Below, piece by piece: positions 1-7,569 of a DNA stretch of 64,000 nt. Within the stretch, counting starts at the first letter, position 1; every line of letters starts with the position of its first letter. Both the position numbers and the translations under genes were made by a program. Source of the DNA: Curtobacterium sp. MCLR17_036 (GTDB taxonomy: Bacteria; Actinomycetota; Actinomycetes; Actinomycetales; Microbacteriaceae); the NCBI RefSeq assembly GCF_003234445.2, contig NZ_CP126269.1, forward strand, positions 806,001 through 870,000. Direction: 5' to 3'. The notes under the pieces are model-generated. The model saw only the letters and a program-made list of their open reading frames with translations, made no database searches and was not told the DNA's origin.

Positions 1-1001
1 TGCTCGCGGCCGGGGCCTCGTCGATCGGCGTGACGAGCATCGACGAGGCGCTCACCGTGCGGGCGGCCGGCGTCACGGCACCGGTGCTCAGCTGGCTCAA
101 CGGGCCGGACGCGGACCTCGAGGGGGCCCTGCGCGCCGACGTCGGGCTCGCCGTGTCCGACACCGGGATGCTCGGTGCGGTCTCGGCCGCCGCGCACCGG
201 GCCGGACGCGTCGCCCGCCTGCACCTGCACGTCGACGTGGGGATGGCGCGTGACGGGTGCCCGGTCCCCGCCTGGCCCGCGCTCTGCCGGACCGCCCGCC
301 TGCTCGAGCACGCCGGCACCGTCGCGGTGGTCGGCGTGATGGGCCACATGTCGAGCGCCGACCGTCCGACCGATCCCTGGAACGCCCGGGAGCGGCTGGT
401 CTTCGCGAACGCCGTGCGCACTGCGCGACGTGCCGGGCTCGCACCGCGGGTGACGCACCTCGCGGCCACCGCGGCCACGATCACGGGTGTCGGCGGCGCC
501 TTCGGACCGCACCGTGTCGGCGCGGGTCTCTTCGGCATCGACCCGTCCGGCACGACCGACCGGCTCCGCCCGGCGCTCACCCTGCGGACCCGGGTCGTCG
601 GCACGCGGACGGCGGCGGCCGGCACCGGCGTCGGGTACGGCCGCGAACACGTCACCACCCGGTCGACCAACCTGGCGCTGCTGCCGATCGGCTACGGCGA
701 CGGGGTGCCGCGCGCGGCGTCGCACCGGGCCGAGGTGCTCGTGCGCGGGTGCCGGCGGCCCGTCGTCGGGCGCGTCTCGATGGACAGCGTCGTCGTCGAC
801 ACCGGCGACGACGCCCTGGCGCCCGGCGAGGTCGTGACCGTTTTCGGCCCCGGCGACGGGGGCGAACCCACCGTCGCCGAGTGGGCCGCGTGGTCGGACA
901 CCATCCCGCACGAGATCGTCACCCGCATCGGCAGCCGCGTCGCCCGGGTCCACCGGACGACCACCGACACCACGAGCACCCAGGAGCACGACCATGACTG
1001 A
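1..1001 (+). CDS. alr: Alanine racemase, 5'-truncated by the window edge
   Basis: PLP-dependent racemase that makes D-alanine from L-alanine for peptidoglycan. The reading frame is open to the first base of the window (in-frame codons from position 3), so the N-terminus with the PLP lysine lies outside. A GTG at 30 is internal, because the residues before it (AAGASSIG) continue the usual alanine racemase barrel sequence leading into VTSIDEAL. Visible C-terminal hallmarks are VGYG, which carries the catalytic tyrosine of the second domain, GYGDG, and GRVSMD. The stop codon overlaps the start of the next gene by 8 bases, so racemase and D-Ala-D-Ala ligase are probably one operon. Family assignment is firm; whether this is the only copy in the genome cannot be seen. 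Confidence 0.93.
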   Translation, partial: LAAGASSIGVTSIDEALTVRAAGVTAPVLSWLNGPDADLEGALRADVGLAVSDTGMLGAVSAAAHRAGRVARLHLHVDVGMARDGCPVPAWPALCRTARLLEHAGTVAVVGVMGHMSSADRPTDPWNARERLVFANAVRTARRAGLAPRVTHLAATAATITGVGGAFGPHRVGAGLFGIDPSGTTDRLRPALTLRTRVVGTRTAAAGTGVGYGREHVTTRSTNLALLPIGYGDGVPRAASHRAEVLVRGCRRPVVGRVSMDSVVVDTGDDALAPGEVVTVFGPGDGGEPTVAEWAAWSDTIPHEIVTRIGSRVARVHRTTTDTTSTQEHDHD

Positions 1002-1977
1002 CCGGACCCCTCGACGGATCGCCGTCATCGGCGGCGGCGTGAACGACGAGCACGACGTCTCGCTGGCCTCGGCAGCGGCGGTCGCCGACGCCCTCCGTGC
1101 ACAGGGCGAGGACGTCGTCGCGCTCACCGTCGACACGGACGGGCGATGGCGCACGACGGCCGGCGACCCCCTGTCGGCCGTCGACGCGGTGGCCGTCCTG
1201 GTCACCTGCGACGTCGCCTTCCCGCTGCTGCACGGCGAGCACGGCGAGGACGGCACGGTGGCGGGTCTGCTCGACCTGGTCGGCGTGCCGATCGTCGGGT
1301 CGCCGGTCCGCGCCGGCGCGGTGGGGATGGACAAGTGGGTGACGAAGCTCGTCGCCGGGGCCGTCGGGATCGCCACCGCCCCCGGGGTCGTCGTCGCCGA
1401 CGGGGAGCAGGTCGCGCTCGAGCCGCCGCTCGTGGTGAAGCCGACGACGGGCGGGTCCAGCAACGGGGTCGGCATCGTGCGCGAGCGTTCCGAGCTCGAC
1501 GACGCGGTCCGGCTCGCGCGGTCGGCGGGCAGCGTGGTCCTGGTCGAGTCGTTCGTGTCCGGCCGCGAGGTCGACGTGGCGGTCTTCCGTGACCGGAGCG
1601 GGGCGCTGCGGGTCGGGTCGACGCTCGAGGTCGACCTGGCGGAGCGCGCGGTGTTCGACCGCGACCAGAAGTACGACGGCAGCGCGCGGTTCGTCGTGCC
1701 CGCGCGGGTCACGACGGCCGAACACGCCGCGGTCGTCGGCTCGGCGGTGCGGCTCTACGAGGTCCTGGGGTGCGCCGGGGTGGCACGGTTCGACTTCTTC
1801 GTCACCGGGACGGGCGTCGTGCTGAACGAGGTGAACACCACTCCGGGCTTCACCGAGCGGTCGCAGGTGCCCCGCATGTACGCCGCGGTCGGTCTCGGGT
1901 ACGGGGACCTGGTCACGGCGCTCGTCGACGCCGCCCTCGCGGTGCCGCGGCCGGCCGGGCGCGGGGCCGTCAGCTGA
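994..1977 (+). CDS. ddl: D-alanine--D-alanine ligase
   Basis: ATP-grasp ligase joining two D-alanines for the peptidoglycan stem peptide, in the cytoplasm. At 327 residues it has normal length. Signatures are EHDVSLAS near residue 19 (N-terminal substrate site), LLHGEHGEDGT at 78-88, VVKPTTGGSSNGVG at 147-160 (ATP-binding loop), and EVNTTPGFTERS at 279-290 (magnesium site). The omega-loop region reads FDRDQKYDG at 221-229 and keeps the tyrosine typical of D-Ala-D-Ala ligases; in D-lactate ligases this position is usually phenylalanine, so a depsipeptide ligase is less likely. It overlaps alr by 8 bases, giving a D-Ala supply and use unit. Its end overlaps the convergent lipoprotein gene by 8 bases, with no terminator hairpin between them. 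Confidence 0.93.
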   Translation: MTDRTPRRIAVIGGGVNDEHDVSLASAAAVADALRAQGEDVVALTVDTDGRWRTTAGDPLSAVDAVAVLVTCDVAFPLLHGEHGEDGTVAGLLDLVGVPIVGSPVRAGAVGMDKWVTKLVAGAVGIATAPGVVVADGEQVALEPPLVVKPTTGGSSNGVGIVRERSELDDAVRLARSAGSVVLVESFVSGREVDVAVFRDRSGALRVGSTLEVDLAERAVFDRDQKYDGSARFVVPARVTTAEHAAVVGSAVRLYEVLGCAGVARFDFFVTGTGVVLNEVNTTPGFTERSQVPRMYAAVGLGYGDLVTALVDAALAVPRPAGRGAVS

Positions 1978-3040
1978 CCGGCGCGATCCGGTCCGACAGG
2001 TCGAGCGACCAGACGGCCACGCCGGTCAGGCCGAGCCGCTGCGCGAGCGCGACCCGCACCTCGAGCGACCGGGCGTCGGACCACCAGAGCACCTCGCCGT
2101 TCCGCAGCGTCGCGGTCCACTCGCCGGCGGCGTCGTCCCACCGCGGGGTCGCGTCCGCCGCGCGCACGCGACGTCGTGCCTGGGCGTCGGACACCTGCGC
2201 CGAGGGCCGCGGGCCCTTCCACGTGTAGCCGTACCCGGCGACGCCGAGCACGATCTGGTCGGCCGGCGCCAGGCGGGCGAGTGCACGGACGGCCTTCGTG
2301 GCCCACGGCAACGAGCCGACCGGCCCCGGCGCGTCCGGCTCCCACGGTCCGTGCTGGTCGTACGCCATCAGGGTCAGGTGGTCGAGCGGCGCTCGCAGGG
2401 CCCGGACGTCGTAGCCGAGCCGGGCGTAGCCCGCGACCGTCGTCGACGCGGAGAGCGCGATGTCGAGGCGGACGTCGTCACCGACCCGTGCCCGGAGCTC
2501 GCGGGCGAAGGCGGTGAGTCCGGGTCGGTCCGCCGCCGTGAGCGCCTCGAGGTCGATCATTACCGAGTCCCAGCCGCCCCGCTCGAGGTGGGTGGCGAGC
2601 GAGCGGACCACCCGGGCACGGTTCGTCGGCGACCGCAGCAGCCTGCGGGCGATCGGTTCGCTGAAGTCGCCGTCGGCGAAGTTGCTCACCAGGAGCTGCG
2701 CGTCGAGCCCTCGGGCGTGCGCCCGGTTGCGCTGCGCCTTCGCGGCGCGGCTCGGCGCGGAGACCCGTGTGCCCGCCCGGTTCAGCAGGAGCCCGTCGAC
2801 GCCGACGACGGTCATCGCCGCCGCGTCGGCGTCGATGAGGGCGGGGTCGGCGTTCTCCGGCTGGAAGCCGGTGACGTCGAAGCGGTCCGAGCCGACGGCC
2901 GCCGCGTCGGTCGAGGGCGCGGTCGGGACCGTGCACGCGGTGAGGACGAGCCCCGCGGTGACGACGACGGCGGCGACCGCCGCGGATCGGCGACGACGGG
3001 AGACGGAGGTCCGGGGTGAGGTGCGCATCGACGCCATCAT
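1970..3040 (-). CDS. Lipoprotein, glycoside hydrolase family 18-like
   Basis: Predicted secreted, lipid-anchored TIM-barrel protein of the GH18 group (chitinase or spore-coat/YaaH-like hydrolases). An Arg-rich N-terminus and hydrophobic stretch end in the lipobox LTAC (Cys36). The GH18 strand-4 signature is recognisable as WDSVMIDLE at 157-165, with Glu165 in the place of the catalytic acid. The first aspartate of the canonical DxDxE is replaced by Met161. LMAYDQHGPW is the usual strand-6 motif with substrate tyrosine and aspartate. Three in-frame ATGs lie close together (3040, 3037, 3028), so the start is uncertain by a few residues; all precede the signal sequence. The substrate is unknown; peptidoglycan or chitin fragments are possible. 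It is not clearly part of an operon. Confidence 0.8.
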   Translation of the reverse strand: MMASMRTSPRTSVSRRRRSAAVAAVVVTAGLVLTACTVPTAPSTDAAAVGSDRFDVTGFQPENADPALIDADAAAMTVVGVDGLLLNRAGTRVSAPSRAAKAQRNRAHARGLDAQLLVSNFADGDFSEPIARRLLRSPTNRARVVRSLATHLERGGWDSVMIDLEALTAADRPGLTAFARELRARVGDDVRLDIALSASTTVAGYARLGYDVRALRAPLDHLTLMAYDQHGPWEPDAPGPVGSLPWATKAVRALARLAPADQIVLGVAGYGYTWKGPRPSAQVSDAQARRRVRAADATPRWDDAAGEWTATLRNGEVLWWSDARSLEVRVALAQRLGLTGVAVWSLDLSDRIAPVS

Positions 3041-3053
3041 GGCAGGAGTCCGG

Positions 3054-3365
3054 TCAGGCCTGGCCCGCGATCTCGCGGAGCGCCGCCAGGTGTGCCTGCC
3101 AGGCGGTGCGCCCGGACCGCGTCAGGGTCAGCGCGGTGCGCGGGAGCTTGCCGACGAAGGACTTCCGGACCGACACCCACCCGGCTGCCTCGAGCAGGGC
3201 GACCTGTTTGCTCAGGGCGGAGTCGGTCACCTCGACGGCGTCGCGGACCTCGCGGAACCCGAGCGTGCCGGCGCGGTCGAGCGCCGCGACGATCGAGAAC
3301 CGGACCGGGTTCTGCAGGCGGTCGTCGAGCCGGTGGCGGGGGTGCGACTGCTCGGTCACGGTCAC
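3054..3365 (-). CDS. Small winged-helix transcriptional regulator
   Basis: A 103-residue DNA-binding protein resembling the compact winged-helix family often annotated as MarR/ArsR-like transcriptional regulator. It starts with LDDRLQNPVRFSIVAAL, then the recognition helix region DSALSKQVALLEAAGWV and a wing ending in RTALTLTRSG. I place the start at GTG 3365, which overlaps the stop of the upstream membrane gene by four bases (GTGA); the longer upstream frame on this strand runs through that membrane gene and is not plausible. Family knowledge: this class commonly sits beside a small multi-pass membrane protein and controls it. Ligand and target are unknown. Confidence 0.82.
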   Translation of the reverse strand: MTVTEQSHPRHRLDDRLQNPVRFSIVAALDRAGTLGFREVRDAVEVTDSALSKQVALLEAAGWVSVRKSFVGKLPRTALTLTRSGRTAWQAHLAALREIAGQA

Positions 3366-3793
3366 CGCCGTGCCTCGTACGCCGCGCAGGCCGTGGTCAC
3401 GGCGAGGACCGCTCCGGACGTGACCCCGGACCACAGGACCGATCCGTGCACCCAGGCGACGACGACGATCGCCGCGGCGTACGTGACGAACCAGGCTGCG
3501 ATGTAGACCGTCCAACGACGACTGCGCGCGAAGGCGGACCGGCCGCGGATCGACACCGCGAAGAAGACGATCAGGGCGAAGAAGGCGGACAGCGTGGCGA
3601 CGTACGTCAGCCCGAACGCGGAGCCGGTGGTCAGGCCCATCGCGAGGGTGCCGAACGAGGTCACCGTGCCGAGCGCGAGGATGAAGGTGACGTACGGCCA
3701 CCGCGTCCGTTCGTGCGCCTGTCGGCTGATCCGACCGGCGCGGTCGAGCAGGCGGCGGGCTTCGGCCGGAGTGACGTCGGTGTGGTGCTGCAT
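3362..3793 (-). CDS. Four-helix membrane protein of unknown function
   Basis: A 143-residue predicted inner-membrane protein. A polar N-terminal helix (residues 1-32, rich in Arg) precedes four hydrophobic segments at about 33-53, 61-81, 94-115 and 119-137. The ATG at 3793 is supported by an AGAGGGG ribosome-binding site about 6-12 bases upstream, whereas the longer open frame upstream has Arg/Pro-rich shadow composition. It is translationally coupled to the winged-helix regulator downstream. I recognise no catalytic motif. The layout suggests a regulator plus membrane protein pair that may respond to envelope or membrane state; that is inference from arrangement only. Confidence 0.78.
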   Translation of the reverse strand: MQHHTDVTPAEARRLLDRAGRISRQAHERTRWPYVTFILALGTVTSFGTLAMGLTTGSAFGLTYVATLSAFFALIVFFAVSIRGRSAFARSRRWTVYIAAWFVTYAAAIVVVAWVHGSVLWSGVTSGAVLAVTTACAAYEARR

Positions 3794-3875
3794 GGTGGTT
3801 CCCCTCTGTTGCCTCCATGCTGGCATGTACTTGCCACGGCGGCAAGTGGTTTCTGCTCGTGCTCGTGCTCGTGCG

Positions 3876-4361
3876 TCAGTCCGCCGACAGCTGCCGCTCG
3901 AGCACCACGAGGGTGCCGCGTCGGCCCGTCTCGGTGAACCCGTTCTTCTCGAGCACCCGGCGCGACGCGGTGTTGGCGGCCTCGGTGTCCGCGACGGCGG
4001 TGCGGGCGCCACGACGGGCGGCGTGCGCGAGCGCGAGTCCCACCGCGGCGGTCGCGATCCCCGCACCCCGTGCCGCGGCCACCAGTCCGTAGCCGAACTC
4101 CACGCGCCCCTCGCTGTCGGGCGGGCCGGAGAAGCCGAGTCCGCCGACGGCGACCCCGTCGACCGCGCGGCGCACGACGTACATCGTGAAGTCCGGGTCG
4201 GGCGAGGACGAACCGGCCAGGGTCCGGAGCGGGTCGAGTTCGTCGGCCAGCGGGTACTCCGCGTGCCACGCGTCGTCCGGCCGTTCGTCACGGACGAGGA
4301 TCCGCCGTGCGAGCGCGGGCGTGATCCGTTCGAGGACGACGGTGTCGTTCTGCAGGGTCAT
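3876..4361 (-). CDS. GNAT-family N-acetyltransferase
   Basis: A 161-residue acetyl-CoA-dependent transferase of the RimJ/RimL-like GNAT type. Typical elements are the central strands VEFGYGLV, the acetyl-CoA loop AARGAGIATAAVGLALAHA at about 93-111, and the C-terminal NTASRRVLEKNGF, which packs over the cofactor and is highly characteristic. The substrate (protein N-terminus, antibiotic or small amine) cannot be told. GAGGAT lies exactly six bases before the ATG, so the transcript may be leaderless; no Shine-Dalgarno sequence is visible. It is separated from its neighbours and probably monocistronic. Confidence 0.9.
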   Translation of the reverse strand: MTLQNDTVVLERITPALARRILVRDERPDDAWHAEYPLADELDPLRTLAGSSSPDPDFTMYVVRRAVDGVAVGGLGFSGPPDSEGRVEFGYGLVAAARGAGIATAAVGLALAHAARRGARTAVADTEAANTASRRVLEKNGFTETGRRGTLVVLERQLSAD

Positions 4362-4392
4362 CCGCCGATCCTCGCAGACCGTCGGTGGCGGC

Positions 4393-5247
4393 TCAGGAGC
4401 CGGCGGCGGCGTGTGCGGTCACCTGGGCCTGGGTCAACACCGTGCTGTACACGGCTGCGTACCGCATCGAGCCGGTGAACGAGTAGTTGGCGGGTGCTCC
4501 CGGCCAGCCGCTGATCGTGTCGTAACCGATGCGCCAGTAGCCCGTGTAGTTCTCCGGGGCGGTGAAGGCCGCGTTCGAGGCGACGAGGGTGCCGTCGGCG
4601 TACAACCGCATGCCGGTGCTCGCGGACATCGTCGCGACGACGTGGTGCCAGGCGCCGTCGTTGTACGCCTTCGGCGAGGTGACGACCTGCGTCGTCCCGC
4701 TGTACGTCCCGAACACCAGCTGCCCGCTCGTGTTGAGGTACACCTGCCGGTCGTGCTGGCCGGAGGTGGCGACCTGGTTGCTGCCGAAGCCGATGAGCAG
4801 GCCCCCGGCGACCGTCGTGCGGAACCAGACCTCTTCGCTGAACGTCGTCGGGTTCCGGACCGAGGCCGGCGTCGAGACGAAGCTCGTCGAACCGTTCAGC
4901 TGGTAGGAGCTGCCGGGGTCGCGCGGGCAGGCGTTGGGGGACGGGGTGGTCGCGGTCATGGCGCCCTGGTAGCTGCCGTTCGCGCCCTTGCCGGACCAGT
5001 CCACCGCGGTCGTGGCGTTCGACGCCTCGGTCAGCCGGTAGGCGAAGACGGCGTTGGTGGTGTCGGCGCCGACCGCGCCGGTGCAGGTGAAGTAGGTCGC
5101 GGTCGCCGCGGTGTTGCCGGAGTTCGTGACCTTGGCGGAGAACGCGGACCGCGTCGGGGCGGAGCCGACCGCGAACACGAGGGCGACGAGTGCGAGGACG
5201 AGGACGAGGGCGACGAGCCGGCCGTCGCGCAGACGCAGGGGCCTCAT
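4393..5247 (-). CDS. LamG/concanavalin-like secreted protein, likely SipW substrate
   Basis: A 284-residue exported protein. An Arg-rich start and a long hydrophobic segment (11-30) are followed by SAFSAKVTNSGNTA at 34-47. This motif recurs, slightly changed, right after the signal in the first gene of this operon (SGFAASITNTSNTA), as expected for substrates of one dedicated peptidase. The rest (about 85-284) is a jelly-roll of the LamG/concanavalin type: SYQLNGSTSFVSTP, FSEEVWFRT, GAWHHVVATM, MRLYADGTLVAS and YWRIGYD are characteristic strands. Such domains bind glycans or surface proteins. The ATG at 5247 overlaps the stop of the signal-peptidase gene (ATGA). A minor surface subunit or adhesin is my inference. 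Confidence 0.85.
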   Translation of the reverse strand: MRPLRLRDGRLVALVLVLALVALVFAVGSAPTRSAFSAKVTNSGNTAATATYFTCTGAVGADTTNAVFAYRLTEASNATTAVDWSGKGANGSYQGAMTATTPSPNACPRDPGSSYQLNGSTSFVSTPASVRNPTTFSEEVWFRTTVAGGLLIGFGSNQVATSGQHDRQVYLNTSGQLVFGTYSGTTQVVTSPKAYNDGAWHHVVATMSASTGMRLYADGTLVASNAAFTAPENYTGYWRIGYDTISGWPGAPANYSFTGSMRYAAVYSTVLTQAQVTAHAAAGS

Positions 5248-6128
5248 GCGGACTGCACCGTCTGGACGCGCCCGATCGACAGGCAGAGCACGAGCGGGAC
5301 CAGGCAGGCGGCGATGAGCAGCGCCCACCCGGCCGGACCGAGGTCGATCGTCGAGTGCAGCTGGTAGTGCCCGTTCGCGGTGAGCTGGTCGATGTGCACG
5401 CGTCCGACCTGGCCGTCCACCAGGTGCACGCTCGTGCCGCCGTGCGCGTCGACGCGGACGGGGAAGATGCCGGAGGAGACCACCGTGGCCGTGACCGAGT
5501 GCGGGGTGGCGGTGTTCGTGATGGTCGTGACGTTCACGAAGGGCTTGAGGACGAAGGCCGCGTAGGCGACGGTCAGCGCGCTGCCCGCGATCCGGAGCGA
5601 GCCGCGCGTGACGCGGTCGGTGAAGGGGCTCGTCAGCAGCCAGATGAGCAGGGTGCCGATCACCAGGATCGGTGCGGCGCGGAACAGCCAGCCGAGGTGC
5701 GGGACGAGGAGCATCGGCGCACCGACGACGTTGTCCTGCGTGAGCGTCCACGGGTCGGTCGCGCCGTTGACGTCACCGCGGGTGTGCAGGCCGCCGTCCG
5801 GGTCGATCGAGACGACGCGGTGCGTGTAGGTCACGTCCGGGTTCGCGGGGACCTGGAACGACACGACGTCGCCGACCCGCAGGGTGGAGGCGTCCACCGG
5901 CAGGTCGAGGACGAGGGTGCCGACCGGGGCGGCCTCGCCCATCGAGGGGGTCTCGACGACGAACCAGCGACCGCCGCTCGTCAGGAAGAGCGCGGCGCCG
6001 GCGAGCAGGAGTGCGGCGACGAGGGCGACCAGCCAGGCGATCCCGGACTCGAAGCGCGTGGCCGACGGTTCGCCGAGGAGCGGGCGGGTGAGCGTTCCGC
6101 TCAGCGGCACGACCGTTGCCTGGCTCAT
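5244..6128 (-). CDS. sipW: SipW-type (S26B) signal peptidase I
   Basis: Membrane serine protease that removes signal peptides from a small set of substrates. The N-terminal segment (about 30-50) is followed by VETPSMGE with the nucleophile Ser62. LRVGDVVSF at 83-91 and YTHRVV at 101-106 follow; the latter places His103 where SipW and the eukaryotic signal-peptidase subunit have histidine instead of the usual lysine. HTRGDVNGATDPW is the conserved box E-like region. At 294 residues it is longer than Bacillus SipW. After two more hydrophobic segments (about 149-167, 178-196) there is an unusual 70-residue extracytoplasmic domain and a last membrane helix (267-287). Gene order subunit, peptidase, LamG protein indicates a dedicated export and assembly locus. 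A GAG-rich stretch is present, but no strong ribosome-binding site. Confidence 0.92.
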   Translation of the reverse strand: MSQATVVPLSGTLTRPLLGEPSATRFESGIAWLVALVAALLLAGAALFLTSGGRWFVVETPSMGEAAPVGTLVLDLPVDASTLRVGDVVSFQVPANPDVTYTHRVVSIDPDGGLHTRGDVNGATDPWTLTQDNVVGAPMLLVPHLGWLFRAAPILVIGTLLIWLLTSPFTDRVTRGSLRIAGSALTVAYAAFVLKPFVNVTTITNTATPHSVTATVVSSGIFPVRVDAHGGTSVHLVDGQVGRVHIDQLTANGHYQLHSTIDLGPAGWALLIAACLVPLVLCLSIGRVQTVQSA

Positions 6129-6180
6129 CTGCTGCTCCTGCTGCTGGGGGGTGACGTGTCGGGGTGACGTGGGGGGGGGT

Positions 6181-6219
6181 GGGTGGTGCTCGGCCGTCGG
6201 GTCCGGCCGGGCACCACCC
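6181..6219 (-). promoter_or_regulatory. Stem-loop between fibre-subunit gene and sipW
   Basis: Arms at 6181-6195 (GGGTGGTGCTCGGCC) and 6205-6219 pair over 15 positions with one G-U pair and a 9-base loop. There is no U-run. It lies in the 122-base gap after the first gene of the operon. It could stabilise the upstream message or partly terminate transcription, so that the structural subunit is made in excess over its peptidase. The role is inferred. Confidence 0.7.
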
Positions 6220-6250
6220 GGTGTGGGGGTGGGGTGGTGGTGCTCGCGGA

Positions 6251-6904
6251 CTAGGCGGTGAAGGTCCAGGTCATCGGGACCGAGGCCGCCAGGCCCTGGT
6301 AGGCGTTGCCGGCGCTCGGGTCGAGCGTCACGGCGAAGTTGAACGGGGTGCTCGCACCGGCGGCGGGGGCGGCGGGCATCGTGAAGGCCGATGCGGCGGC
6401 GCCCTTGAAGCTGGCGAGCGTGCCGGAGAAGACCGTGGTCGAGCCCGACGTGATGACGAGGTTCATCTTCGCGCAGAGGTCGGTCGCGGAGCCGTTCGAG
6501 GGGCCGTTGTTCGTCTGGGTGCAGGTGGCGCCCGGGGTGAGCGTGAAGGTGCTCGCAGCGGCGGTGCCGGTGTTCTTGATCGTGATCGCGGTGTTGACCG
6601 TGTTGCCCGGCGTCATCGTGGTGCTGCCGCCGAACTTGTTGATGGTCGAGCAGGACGCCGAGTTCGTCGAGACGGAACCGCTGTCGGTGCTGAGGCAGGT
6701 GACGGTCGCGCCGGCGTTCTGCTCCTGCATGATCAGCGTGCCGCTGCCGGCCGTGTTGCTGGTGTTCGTGATGCTCGCCGCGAACCCGGACAGGGTGCCG
6801 GTGAGCGAGAGGGAGAGCAGGAGTGCTGCGAAGACGCCGGCGACGAGCGCCACGGGAGCGAAGCGGAGGCGCTTCAGCGGGGAGATGCGGTGCGGGTTCG
6901 ACAC
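6251..6904 (-). CDS. TasA/camelysin-like exported subunit with SipW-type signal
   Basis: A 217-residue secreted protein of the alternate-signal (SipW-cognate) class found in actinobacteria and Bacillus. The signal segment covers about 15-38 and runs straight into SGFAASITNTSNTA without a normal signal-peptidase AxA site. The mature part is rich in Thr, Ser, Ala and Asn, with strand-like repeats such as NTVNTAITIKNTGTAAAS, and has four cysteines (in VTCLS, SCST, TCTQ, LCAK) that may form two disulfides. Related proteins in Bacillus polymerise into amyloid-like biofilm fibres. The start is GTG 6904 with GAGG about nine bases upstream. It heads the operon and faces a MarR gene across an AT-rich promoter. 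Fibre formation here is inferred from family and layout. Confidence 0.82.
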   Translation of the reverse strand: MSNPHRISPLKRLRFAPVALVAGVFAALLLSLSLTGTLSGFAASITNTSNTAGSGTLIMQEQNAGATVTCLSTDSGSVSTNSASCSTINKFGGSTTMTPGNTVNTAITIKNTGTAAASTFTLTPGATCTQTNNGPSNGSATDLCAKMNLVITSGSTTVFSGTLASFKGAAASAFTMPAAPAAGASTPFNFAVTLDPSAGNAYQGLAASVPMTWTFTA

Positions 6905-6957
6905 GGGGTACCTCGATGTTCGTGGGTTGATGGTTCACCATTTCGCGGTGGTGATTG

Positions 6958-6979
6958 CTTAGTCATTAAGATAACGAAG
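6958..6979. promoter_or_regulatory. Imperfect palindrome, candidate MarR operator
   Basis: In the most AT-rich stretch of the neighbourhood, a 22-base near-palindrome has half-sites CTTAGTCAT and ATAACGAAG around a four-base centre, matching as CTT-n-GT-n-AT. It is 54 bases before the GTG of the subunit gene and 110 bases before the MarR ATG. Position and symmetry fit an operator for the divergent MarR regulator. Confidence 0.55.
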
Positions 6980-7088
6980 CACTGACGTACTTGGTACCCC
7001 GCGGTTGTCCCCAATGAGGGGGACCAGGGGGGACACGGCCCGTTGCCGGTACTCTCGTGCGGACGAACGCGACCGGAGGGACGCAGCG

Positions 7089-7547
7089 ATGACGGGTGCC
7101 GGGGACGACGAACTGGTCGCTGCCTTCGACGCGGTCGTCCGCGCGCAGGCGACCCTCGCGGCCGAGCTCAGCGCCCGCACCGGCGTCCACGAGCGGGCAC
7201 TGCAGGCCCTCACGCTCATCAGCGACACCGGGTACTCGACGCCCACCGAGGTCGCCGGTTACCTGCGCCTGACGTCGGGCGCGGTCACGAACATGGTCGA
7301 CCGGCTCACCACGGCCGGGCTGATCGAGCGGCTGCCGAACCCGGCGGACCGTCGCGGCTCGCTGCTCCGGCTGACGGACGCCGGCACCGAGGTCGTGGCG
7401 GACCTCCGGCGCCGCTACACCGACGCGCTGCGGGCGGTCGCCGGCGAGGACCCGGGAACGCTGCAGGCCACGCTCGCCGGTCTCGCGAACGCGCTGCTCG
7501 AGAGCGCCGTCGCGTCGCACACGACCGCGCAGGACGGGGCCGAGTAG
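7089..7547 (+). CDS. MarR-family transcriptional regulator
   Basis: A 152-residue dimeric winged-helix regulator. Recognisable parts are the N-terminal dimer helix, then VHERALQALTLI, the recognition-helix region SGAVTNMVDRLTTAGLIERLP (residues about 69-89), the wing NPADRRGSLLRLTDAG, and a C-terminal dimer helix. ATG 7089 has GGAGGG eight bases upstream; a longer upstream extension (from 7005) has no ribosome-binding site and unlike composition. A TACTCT -10-like hexamer is at 7050-7055. Divergent placement from the SipW operon makes that operon its most likely target, besides itself. MarR proteins usually respond to phenolic ligands or oxidation; the signal here is unknown. Confidence 0.9.
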   Translation: MTGAGDDELVAAFDAVVRAQATLAAELSARTGVHERALQALTLISDTGYSTPTEVAGYLRLTSGAVTNMVDRLTTAGLIERLPNPADRRGSLLRLTDAGTEVVADLRRRYTDALRAVAGEDPGTLQATLAGLANALLESAVASHTTAQDGAE

Positions 7548-7569
7548 TCAGCTGCCGGTGCGCCGCACG

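Noticed and set aside
994..1977. Glycopeptide-resistance type D-Ala-D-Lac ligase
   Set aside because: The omega-loop tyrosine of D-Ala-D-Ala ligases is kept and no vanH or vanX-like gene lies beside it.
3366..3845. N-terminal extension of the winged-helix regulator from 3845
   Set aside because: It would overlap the membrane-protein gene entirely in another frame; composition is shadow-like, and GTG 3365 gives a normal-length regulator with a four-base overlap.
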